Assembly: GCF_014172405.1 (NCBI RefSeq)
Contig: NZ_WNXC01000003.1
Location: 413,542-477,541, forward strand
DNA length: 64,000 nucleotides
Source: Pedobacter gandavensis
Lineage (GTDB): Bacteria > Bacteroidota > Bacteroidia > Sphingobacteriales > Sphingobacteriaceae
Direction of reading: 5' to 3'
Numbering within the stretch: the first letter of the stretch is position 1; every line of letters begins with the position of its first letter. A program made the translations under genes and the position numbers. This document shows, one piece after another, positions 42,672-49,799 of this stretch. Below the pieces are notes generated by a model that saw only the letters and a program-made list of their open reading frames with translations, was not told where the DNA came from and ran no database searches.

Positions 42672-43244
42672 ATGAAAAAGTTAACATTAACTGTTGTGGC
42701 TTTGCTATTGCTGGCCATAACCAACCGGGCTCAAGCTCAGGATGACGCCATGATGAAAGCATGGCAAGCCTATATGACCCCTGGTGATGTACACAAAATG
42801 ATTGCTAAAGATGATGGAAAGTGGGATGGAGAAGTAACCATGTGGATGGCACCTGATGCGCCGCCCACAAAAAGTAAAAGCAGCTGCACAAATACGATGA
42901 TCATGGGGGGCCGTTATCAGAAATCTATGCACGTAGGAAACATGATGGGAATGCCTTTTGAAGGCATGGGCCTGTTGGGCTATGACAATTCAAAAAAAGT
43001 CTTCGTTTCTAGCTGGATAGACAACATGGGTACAGGTATCATGAACATGGAAGGTACTTGGGACGATGCCAACAAAACCATCAACTTTACCGGAAAATGT
43101 GTTGATCCCATGACCGGCAAAGACATGGACGTTCGTGAAGTGTTTAAATTTGTAGACAAAGACCATCAAATGATGGAAATGTATTGCAGCACGGATGGAA
43201 AAGAAATGAAAACCATGGAAATCAAACTCAGCAGAAGAAAATAA
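42672..43244 (+). CDS. Exported DUF1579 protein
   Basis: 190 residues, signal peptide ending at RAQAQ (residue 22). The body matches DUF1579: MIAKDDGKWDGEVTMWMAPD, TMIMGGRYQKSMHVGNMMGM, PFEGMGLLGYDNSKKVFVSS, WIDNMGTGIMNMEGTWDD. Rich in Met and Trp. The domain is lipocalin-like and of unknown function. Possibly cotranscribed with the serine hydrolase 48 bp upstream. A terminator follows 20 bp after the stop. Confidence 0.88.
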   Translation: MKKLTLTVVALLLLAITNRAQAQDDAMMKAWQAYMTPGDVHKMIAKDDGKWDGEVTMWMAPDAPPTKSKSSCTNTMIMGGRYQKSMHVGNMMGMPFEGMGLLGYDNSKKVFVSSWIDNMGTGIMNMEGTWDDANKTINFTGKCVDPMTGKDMDVREVFKFVDKDHQMMEMYCSTDGKEMKTMEIKLSRRK

Positions 43245-43263
43245 GTAGCACAGCCTATTTATA

Positions 43264-43299
43264 AAAAAAGGGACCAATATAGATTGATCCCTTTTTTTA
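43264..43299. terminator. Bidirectional intrinsic terminator
   Basis: GGGACCAAT pairs with ATTGATCCC (one mismatch) over a 4-nt loop, with seven A before and seven T after, between the DUF1579 (+) and oxygenase (-) genes. Confidence 0.88.
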
Positions 43300-43314
43300 T
43301 ACTTCATGAAATAC

Positions 43315-44280
43315 TTACATTTTTTTCAAGCCGATTTCGCGTAAACGCTCGTCAAGATATTCACCTGCAGTCATATCTGAATACACTTTAGGATGTGCTT
43401 CATCCACTGTAGATGGCAAACTTGTCAGGTCCATATTTGCACGTGGGTGCAAAAAGAAAGGAACTGAAAAACGAGATGTTTTCATCAACTCAACTGGCGG
43501 ATTCACCACTCTATGTGTAGTAGAACGTAATTTGTTGTTCGTTAAACGTTGCAACATATCACCTACATTCACGACAATATCCGTATGACCAGCTTTGATA
43601 GGCAACCATTCATTGCTACGAGTCAATACTTCTAAACCATCTGCACTAGCACCAATTAACAAGGTAATCAGGTTAATGTCTTCATGGGCACCTGCACGCA
43701 CTGCATCAGGAGCCAATAACTCTGGATGTTCAATTGGGAAATAGTGAATCCCTCTTAAAATAGAATTACCATTATGTACATGCTTATCGAAATAATCGAT
43801 AGGTAAAGAAAGGTAAGTCGCAATTGCGCGTAATAAATGTTTACCATTCTCTTCTAAACGTTGGTAAATTTCACGGGTTACCGCATTAAATTCAGGAAGT
43901 TCTTCTAATACTTCATTTGCTGGATATTCCGACTTAATAGGATCATTATCCATCACTTCCTGACCAATTTGCCAGAATTCTTTCAGGTCTGCTGTTTTAG
44001 CACCTTTAGCAGTTTCTTTTCCAGGGCTGGTATAACCACGCTGACCGGCAAGTTCTGCTCTTTCATATTTTTTCTTCTGCTCAGGGCTCAGGCCAAAAAC
44101 ACCTTTAATGTTGGCATAAAGCTTATCAATCAGTTCCTGATCTACACCATGATTAGTGATGGTTACAAAACCAGAATCATTAAAAGCTCTGCCCAATTCA
44201 TCAGAGAATTTTTTACGCTGCGCATCATCGCCATTGATGTAAGAGCCCAGGTCTAAACTAGGAATATAAGGTGTTGACAT
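43315..44280 (-). CDS. 2-oxoglutarate/Fe(II)-dependent oxygenase, isopenicillin-N-synthase-like
   Basis: 321 residues. N-terminal DIOX_N region (IPSLDLGSYINGDD, GFVTITNHGVDQELID) and C-terminal double-stranded helix with the iron ligands HED (AGAHEDINLITLLI) and His in STTHRVVNPP, plus the 2-oxoglutarate Arg-x-Ser in SRFSVPFFLHPR. QRGYTSPGKETAKG is typical of the family. Substrate unknown. Cytoplasmic. Promoter box TAAATTTG lies 28 nt upstream. Confidence 0.92.
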   Translation of the reverse strand: MSTPYIPSLDLGSYINGDDAQRKKFSDELGRAFNDSGFVTITNHGVDQELIDKLYANIKGVFGLSPEQKKKYERAELAGQRGYTSPGKETAKGAKTADLKEFWQIGQEVMDNDPIKSEYPANEVLEELPEFNAVTREIYQRLEENGKHLLRAIATYLSLPIDYFDKHVHNGNSILRGIHYFPIEHPELLAPDAVRAGAHEDINLITLLIGASADGLEVLTRSNEWLPIKAGHTDIVVNVGDMLQRLTNNKLRSTTHRVVNPPVELMKTSRFSVPFFLHPRANMDLTSLPSTVDEAHPKVYSDMTAGEYLDERLREIGLKKM

Positions 44281-44308
44281 ATCGATATTTTTATAGGTAC
44301 TAACGCTG

Positions 44309-44316
44309 CAAATTTA
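44309..44316 (-). promoter_or_regulatory. -7 box TAAATTTG for the oxygenase gene
   Basis: Ends 28 nt before ATG 44280. Confidence 0.5.
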
Positions 44317-44525
44317 AGAAAGTATTGTTAATAAATGTTAAATATCCACACAAATGAAAAGCAAACCACTGAAAACAACTAGATTAAGTTATGCACATTT
44401 CAAGAAGCCCTCCCGTAATTTATCAGTTAATTGTAATATAGCTGAAGAAGCTAGTCCTTACTAAAACTATAAACACGACACTTACGTATTATATTTTGAA
44501 TTGTTTTCAACTTTTCCTTACTACC

Positions 44526-45128
44526 ATGAAGTATTTATCAATTATGATCTTAGTCCTCCTATCTGCAGGCCATGCAGATGCACAATCAAAAAAACTACAG
44601 AAAGCCACATTTGGCATGGGCTGTTTCTGGTGTTCAGAAGCACTTTTCCAGCGCCTGGATGGAGTGACTTCCGTTAGGTCAGGCTATGAAGGCGGATCCG
44701 TTGCCAATCCCAGTTATGAAGAGGTGTGTACCGGCACAACCGGACACGCAGAAGTCATTGAGCTGACCTATGATCCTGCGAAAATTAAATATGACGATTT
44801 ACTTGAAGTATTCTGGAAAAGTCATGACCCGACAACCTTAAACCGTCAGGGTGCAGATGTGGGTACACAATACCGATCAGTTATTTTCTACCATAATGAC
44901 GAACAAAAACAAATCGCTGAAAAGTATAAAAAGGAACTCAATGACACGCGTGCTTATGGGAAGCCGGTAGTGACCGCCATAGATAAAGCCAGCGCATTTT
45001 ATGTAGCAGAAGGGTACCACCAGGATTATTTCAACAAAAATTCCAATCAGCCTTATTGCAGACTGGTCATCCTCCCAAAACTGGAAAAACTAGAAAAGGT
45101 TTTTAAAGCGAAATTGAAGCCACATTAA
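44526..45128 (+). CDS. msrA: Peptide-methionine (S)-S-oxide reductase, exported
   Basis: 200 residues from ATG 44526, giving signal peptide MKYLSIMILVLLSAGHADAQ; an in-frame TTG at 44496 is less likely. The MsrA core starts KATFGMGCFWCSEALF (catalytic Cys in GCFWC), then SGYEGGSVANPSYEEVCTG, HAEVIELTYDP, SHDPTTLNRQGADVGTQYRS and AEGYHQDYF. It repairs oxidised methionine in periplasmic proteins. Neighbour nlpE 84 bp downstream also concerns envelope stress, but linkage is weak. Confidence 0.95.
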   Translation: MKYLSIMILVLLSAGHADAQSKKLQKATFGMGCFWCSEALFQRLDGVTSVRSGYEGGSVANPSYEEVCTGTTGHAEVIELTYDPAKIKYDDLLEVFWKSHDPTTLNRQGADVGTQYRSVIFYHNDEQKQIAEKYKKELNDTRAYGKPVVTAIDKASAFYVAEGYHQDYFNKNSNQPYCRLVILPKLEKLEKVFKAKLKPH

Positions 45129-45212
45129 TCAACAGATCTGGTTAAGCAGGTCAAACATATTTACCTTAAAATCGTTTAAAAGGCAAGGCAACACCTGCAA
45201 AAACGATCTATT

Positions 45213-45668
45213 ATGAAAATAAACAACTTAACACTCGCCATCATTCCTATGTTTTTTATAGCCTGCAATAGCGATCAAAAAGCCAGCAGTACCAGCGACA
45301 GCACACACAAAACGGAAGAAACCGCCTCAAAAGACCCACACAATGCACAAAACTCATTAGATTGGGCTGGTACTTATACAGGTGTTACTCCTTGTGCGGA
45401 TTGCGAAGGCATTCAAACAGAATTAACATTAAACCCTGACATGACCTATATCCTGAAAACCAATTACATGGGTAGAGATACCCATTTTCCGGAGGATCGT
45501 GGCACCTTTAAATGGGACAGCACTGGGTCAAAAGTAGAACTCATTGGATTAAAAGATGGCCCAAACCTATTTTTCGTAGGAGAAAATACGGTTAGGCTAT
45601 TAGATATGGAAGGAAAAGAGGTTACAGGTCCACTTGCAGATCATTACGTACTGAAGAAAATAAAATAA
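45213..45668 (+). CDS. nlpE: NlpE-like copper resistance lipoprotein
   Basis: 151 residues. Lipobox FIAC (Cys18), Ser/Thr-rich linker, then the NlpE N-terminal domain: WAGTYTGVTPCADCEGIQTE with the CxxC pair, LTLNPDMTYILKTNY, RGTFKWDSTGSKVEL and ending DHYVLKKI. In E. coli, NlpE senses surface contact and lipoprotein trafficking through Cpx; here only the N-terminal domain exists. It may bind copper through the CADC motif. Follows msrA by 84 bp. Confidence 0.88.
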   Translation: MKINNLTLAIIPMFFIACNSDQKASSTSDSTHKTEETASKDPHNAQNSLDWAGTYTGVTPCADCEGIQTELTLNPDMTYILKTNYMGRDTHFPEDRGTFKWDSTGSKVELIGLKDGPNLFFVGENTVRLLDMEGKEVTGPLADHYVLKKIK

Positions 45669-45705
45669 AGGATTCGAATACTATTCTAAAATAAAAAAGC
45701 ATGCA

Positions 45706-45739
45706 AATGCCCCCATAAGTTTAACTTTTTGGGGGCATT
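45706..45739 (-). terminator. Hairpin between nlpE and the GDSL esterase, probable terminator
   Basis: AATGCCCCC and GGGGGCATT form a perfect 9-bp stem with a 16-nt AT-rich loop. On the minus strand a T-run follows after 7 nt, so it most likely ends the convergent esterase transcript. Confidence 0.55.
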
Positions 45740-45785
45740 ACAAAACTTGTTCTTGGCAATTCCAAAGCAATCGCCAGGCTATTCA

Positions 45786-47069
45786 TTAAGGGAATTTAAC
45801 TCCTCTATACCTCGTTACATCAACAACAGGAATAGAAGAACCATATTTTCCATTGATCGCTCTGATAAATTCATTGGCCACCAAAGCATAACCCATTGGA
45901 GTAAGGTGTATCCCATCTAAAGAGAAAAGATTTCCAGTGATGTAGGCTGCACTTATTGGTACACCGTTCACTACTTTACCCGCACCATATTCTTTTAATA
46001 ACGCATAAGCATCCACGACAGCCAGACCTTTACTTGCTGCCACCGACTTAATTGTGTTGTTATAAGCACTCACGTAATCAGCAACTATCGCTGCCTCATC
46101 CTGATCCAATACCCATTGGCTCTCAATAGGATTGAAAGGACTTAGCCCATAAGGAATAGCGCCAGTTCCGATAAGATTGGCTGATGCCAACGGCAATACA
46201 AAATAATCCTTTGCCGTTGCAGCTCTGGTGGCATTTTGCCCTGTTTTAATATAAAGCGCATTTATGGTTGGCGCAGTCGCATGTACCGCAGCCAAGAGAG
46301 AAGATAGCGTAACCGTATTAAAGAAAGGAGTTGCTAAAACATCTGGAATAGTTGCAACCACCCCTTTCGCCTTATCTTTTGTCATCACATCCGCAGCTGC
46401 TGTATATAAACTAGCAAAAGCAGCTTTAGGTGTTGGCTGATCCGTAGGGTCTGCTCCTCCGGTCGTGGCATAACCCAAAATATCATTATTACCAAGCCAC
46501 ATACTAAAGAACGTAAATGGTTTGGCAGTCACAAAATTCAAGTAAGTCGTGTTGTTGTTATTCGGGTAATCTGTTGGCAACATGCGCTCAAAATAATTAT
46601 TCAGGTTACCATATTGCGGGATATTAATGTGCGCCAGTTTAATCCCCGGCACGCCATAATTATTGATTTCACCAACATATTTGGTAAATAATTTAGGTGG
46701 AGTAGTGGTACGATAAGCGGTATGCGCATTCTGATCTCCAATAATAGGCAAACCTGCTGCCGTAAATCCAGTCAGGATTTTATATCCGGATCCATCGGCT
46801 TCTGAATCCTTAAAGAAAGGTGTATAAAAAGCACCGCCTCCAACGGATTTCATTTGACCAGCGATCATTTCCGGGAAAGAGTTCTTCTGTCCTTCCAGGT
46901 AAAGTCCATTATCCGCATAACCGGAAGTCAGGGAATTACCTATGGCAATATATCGTGAAAAATCGGCCGTTCCTTTAGATGGACTGATATCGCTCAATTC
47001 GGGTTTGCAGGAAGCCATTCCAAGAATAGCGACCGCAATCATGCTTCTAAATATGTATTTTGAGTTCAT
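45786..47069 (-). CDS. SGNH/GDSL hydrolase lipoprotein
   Basis: 427 residues. Lipobox MASC (Cys21). Block I is YIAIGNSLTSGYADNG (near 42, the S of GNSL being nucleophile in place of GDSL), block III is WLGNNDILGYAT (near 192), and block V is SLDGIHLTPMGYALVANEF (Asp-His, near 390). Residues in between are typical of long Bacteroidota members. It should hydrolyse an ester at the cell surface or in the periplasm. It starts 23 bp after the stop of the upstream OmpP1/FadL gene, so the two may act together on lipids. Confidence 0.9.
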   Translation of the reverse strand: MNSKYIFRSMIAVAILGMASCKPELSDISPSKGTADFSRYIAIGNSLTSGYADNGLYLEGQKNSFPEMIAGQMKSVGGGAFYTPFFKDSEADGSGYKILTGFTAAGLPIIGDQNAHTAYRTTTPPKLFTKYVGEINNYGVPGIKLAHINIPQYGNLNNYFERMLPTDYPNNNNTTYLNFVTAKPFTFFSMWLGNNDILGYATTGGADPTDQPTPKAAFASLYTAAADVMTKDKAKGVVATIPDVLATPFFNTVTLSSLLAAVHATAPTINALYIKTGQNATRAATAKDYFVLPLASANLIGTGAIPYGLSPFNPIESQWVLDQDEAAIVADYVSAYNNTIKSVAASKGLAVVDAYALLKEYGAGKVVNGVPISAAYITGNLFSLDGIHLTPMGYALVANEFIRAINGKYGSSIPVVDVTRYRGVKFP

Positions 47070-47092
47070 TGTGATAGGTCTGAAGAGGGTGA

Positions 47093-48301
47093 TTAGAATT
47101 TATAAGAAAAAGAAATACCAGGAATATAAGCCAGGGTTTTAAACTCACCTGCCAATTGGGTCTCAATATTGGTTTCTTTTCTTTTCTCTACGTTTTCATA
47201 CAGGAAGGAAAAATCAATATGAAACTTCTCAGACGCTTTAAATCCAATACCTGCACTTAATAAAAGACGGTTGGCATCCGGCACTTCCGGAGTCACATAA
47301 CCTTCCCCTACCGGAGTAAAGGCATAGCCGATTCCTGCACGTAAGGCCAATCTATTCGTGGTTTGGTTTTGAATCCCGAAGCGTAATGCTGCAGCATCAT
47401 GGTAATTTCTAGGAGAAGGAGGCGACACAAAGTTATTATTGTAATCAAAACCCAGTTCTTTGTATTTACTCCAATGTACCCAGTTTACATCAAAGGCAAG
47501 CGTAGTCTTTTCTGAAGGACTGTACCCTAAGCCCAGTGTTGTTGTGGCCGGCAAAGGAAGTTTTGCACCAAATTTAGTAGGAACACGACTTCTGATTGCA
47601 TCAGGTACATCAAAGTTGGCATCACCATTCTTAACTGTAGCGGTAACTTGCGAACGGTGGGTAACTCCAATAGAGACCCCAGATACCGTTTCCACATAAA
47701 TACCTGCATTCCATCCAAAATCTTTAGAATTCCCTTTAAGTTCAGCCGTAGATTGTCTGCCGTCATTTAGCGTATAAGGTAAAGCCTTTTTCAGGTCTAC
47801 TTTTCCAAGTGAATAGACCAGACCACCACCAATACCAATATGATCAGTGATCTTTAAACTTATAGTTGGCTGGATATAAATGGCTTGCAGATCAAGTGAA
47901 ATCACAGAATACCGACCAGTCCAATCCTCTTTCCAGTGCATTGCACCTCCAAAAGGGGTGTAAATCCCCAAACCAAAACGGAGTCTGTTTTCCGGAGATC
48001 CAAAAACCGCGTAGCCCATTATAGGGGTCGCAATCTTATCTTTATTATATTCAGTAACATTAGACCCGTTTTCACGGAAGGCAGTTTTCAAATACAGCGG
48101 GCTAATTCCTGCTTGAACGCCATTCTTTTTTAGGAAGGATACGGCACCGGGATTAAAAAAAACGGCAGCTTCATCTAAAGCAAGCCCAGTCCCAGCCCCA
48201 CCCATAGCGGTTTGTTTTTGCCCTTGCAGGTTGACTTGAAAAGACTGAGCGTACCCAAGAACAGGCAATCCCAGTAAGCAACTAAGTAAAATCTTTTTCA
48301 T
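47093..48301 (-). CDS. OmpP1/FadL family outer-membrane transporter
   Basis: 402 residues. Signal peptide ends near GYAQ (residue 18). The N-terminal hatch FQVNLQGQKQTAMGGAGTG and LDEAAVFFNPGAVSFLKKNG (NPA/NPG motif) are typical of FadL, and the rest alternates as beta strands ending in a C-terminal YKF. FadL proteins admit hydrophobic compounds such as long-chain fatty acids through a lateral gate. First gene of a probable operon with the GDSL lipoprotein, consistent with uptake and hydrolysis of lipids. Confidence 0.93.
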   Translation of the reverse strand: MKKILLSCLLGLPVLGYAQSFQVNLQGQKQTAMGGAGTGLALDEAAVFFNPGAVSFLKKNGVQAGISPLYLKTAFRENGSNVTEYNKDKIATPIMGYAVFGSPENRLRFGLGIYTPFGGAMHWKEDWTGRYSVISLDLQAIYIQPTISLKITDHIGIGGGLVYSLGKVDLKKALPYTLNDGRQSTAELKGNSKDFGWNAGIYVETVSGVSIGVTHRSQVTATVKNGDANFDVPDAIRSRVPTKFGAKLPLPATTTLGLGYSPSEKTTLAFDVNWVHWSKYKELGFDYNNNFVSPPSPRNYHDAAALRFGIQNQTTNRLALRAGIGYAFTPVGEGYVTPEVPDANRLLLSAGIGFKASEKFHIDFSFLYENVEKRKETNIETQLAGEFKTLAYIPGISFSYKF

Positions 48302-48499
48302 ATAGGGTTAGAATTAATTTGGTAATTATTAAACAAAATAATTTCAAGAGAGTTTTATCTAAAACTATGCTTGCATAATAATTAACGAGTTTAGGTAATT
48401 AAAAAAAATATTCCAAATCTTATTGCAAAATTCTGATCACTAAGTCAGTACCTTGATTGTACAAACGAGTATCATCTAAAAGTAAAAAGCCCGAAAGAA
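48302..48499. other. AT-rich spacer between FadL and nitroreductase genes
   Basis: No gene, tRNA or clear hairpin seen. It should hold the promoter of the FadL operon, but no TAnnTTTG match stands out on the minus strand. Confidence 0.4.
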
Positions 48500-48532
48500 T
48501 TGAGCTAGATCAGCGTAACATACTTACATTTG
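48500..48532 (+). promoter_or_regulatory. Promoter of the nitroreductase gene
   Basis: TTG at 48500-48502, 22 nt, TACATTTG at 48525-48532; leader of about 73 nt before ATG 48609. Confidence 0.5.
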
Positions 48533-48608
48533 CTAACAGTGTTATTTATTTAGTCGCTATATAACTACCACTTAAAAAAAAGAACATTTTCAATAAAAAA
48601 ATACTAAT

Positions 48609-49241
48609 ATGAGCTTAATTGAAGCATTAAACTGGCGCTATGCCACCAAAAAAATGAGTGGTGAGAAAGTTTCACAAGACAAAGTTGATCAGATCGTTAA
48701 AGCGGCACACCTTGCCCCTACTTCTTCTGGTTTGCAACCATTCAAGGTAATTGTGGTAACTAACCCGGAATTAAAAGAAAAAATCAAAGCGATTGCTTTC
48801 GGTCAGGAACAAATCACAGATTCTTCACACGTGTTGATTTTTGCGGCATGGGAAAACTATACCGAAGAGAACATTAGAAACGTATTTGTTAAGGGAAACC
48901 TGGAGCGTGGCTTACCAGAAGATGCAAACGGAGATTATTTAAATAGACTGGTTGCAACTTATACGGCAAAAACACCAGAAGAGAATTTTCATCATGCTGC
49001 AAAGCAAGCTTACATCGGATTCGGTGTGGCCTTGGCAGAAGCTGCTTTGTTAAAAGTTGATGCTACTCCAATGGAAGGTTTTGACCCTGCACAATTAGAT
49101 GAATTACTAGGATTAAGAGAAAAAGGTCTGCGCAGCACAACTTTGTTACCTCTTGGATACAGAGCAGAAAGCGGCGACTGGTTGGTAAACCTTAAAAAGG
49201 TTCGTACTCCAATGGCTGATTTCGTAATTGAAATGAAATAA
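48609..49241 (+). CDS. Nitroreductase family NAD(P)H-dependent FMN oxidoreductase
   Basis: 210 residues. NfsB-like: LIEALNWRYATKKMSGEKVS, APTSSGLQPFKVIVV (FMN phosphate binding), AAKQAYIGFGVALAEAALLK and TTLLPLGYRAESGDWL at the end. It reduces nitroaromatics or quinones with NAD(P)H; the natural substrate is unknown. Cytoplasmic. Strong terminator 17 bp downstream, beyond which lies the DnaA-box region. Confidence 0.94.
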   Translation: MSLIEALNWRYATKKMSGEKVSQDKVDQIVKAAHLAPTSSGLQPFKVIVVTNPELKEKIKAIAFGQEQITDSSHVLIFAAWENYTEENIRNVFVKGNLERGLPEDANGDYLNRLVATYTAKTPEENFHHAAKQAYIGFGVALAEAALLKVDATPMEGFDPAQLDELLGLREKGLRSTTLLPLGYRAESGDWLVNLKKVRTPMADFVIEMK

Positions 49242-49258
49242 CCTATAAAATCAAGCTT

Positions 49259-49303
49259 AAAACGCCCCTGCTGATTAAATTATCAGCAGGGGCGTTTTTT
49301 TTT
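49259..49303 (+). terminator. Intrinsic terminator of the nitroreductase gene
   Basis: AACGCCCCTGCTGAT pairs perfectly with ATCAGCAGGGGCGTT over a 6-nt loop, followed by T9-10. Confidence 0.95.
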
Positions 49304-49799
49304 AGCAAAAAGCCATAGGTAATCCACAAAGTCCCATCTTATCCACAACCCGATGTGCACAACCCAATGTGAATAACTCATTAAAACACAATAAATCAAT
49401 TACTTACTATATAAAACAATTCACATTCCACTTCAAATTGATCCTGATTTCTTAATAGAATCAAACATTCATATCGGCTTACCCTTATGATTTTTTGTTT
49501 CATACGGTGTTTTCCACACAAAAACACCGTATCAGGTTAGCTTATCCACAGAATTATGTTGATAACCTGCTAACAACTTGTTAAGTCAACATTAATCAGT
49601 AGTTTAATAAAATCAACTATCCACATTTCCACAGCAACATCGCTAATTTAATCCCACAATAGCAAGCTTGATAAACTGCCCCTAACCAAACCCATTCCCG
49701 ATTTTTTAAATGTCAAAATATGTTAAACATCGCTCAGCATAAGGCGATTCACTTCATAAATGAATATATTAGCCATATTAACCGTTTTTAATTATTTTG
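49304..49799. other. AT-rich non-coding region with a DnaA-box cluster; candidate oriC
   Basis: No ORF. Perfect DnaA boxes (TTATNCACA): 49339-49347 (+), 49368-49376 (-), 49542-49550 (+). One-mismatch forms: TAATCCACA 49320-49328, TTTTCCACA 49510-49518, CTATCCACA 49617-49625, and TGTTGATAA 49557-49565 (minus). Further weaker matches (49353, 49417, 49625) occur between. AT-rich spans suited to unwinding lie at 49381-49440 and 49580-49615. A 12-bp inverted repeat sits in the middle. This is what a bacterial replication origin looks like; a DnaA-titration site or DnaA-regulated promoter are alternatives. Confidence 0.6.
49502..49532. repeat. Perfect 12-bp inverted repeat inside the DnaA-box region
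   Basis: ATACGGTGTTTT (49502-49513) and AAAACACCGTAT (49521-49532) with a 7-bp loop. No T-run follows, so it is not a standard terminator. It overlaps the one-mismatch DnaA box at 49510. Confidence 0.8.

Noticed and set aside
49502..49532. 12-bp inverted repeat as a terminator
   Set aside because: No T-run on either side and no gene ends nearby; kept as an element of the DnaA-box region.
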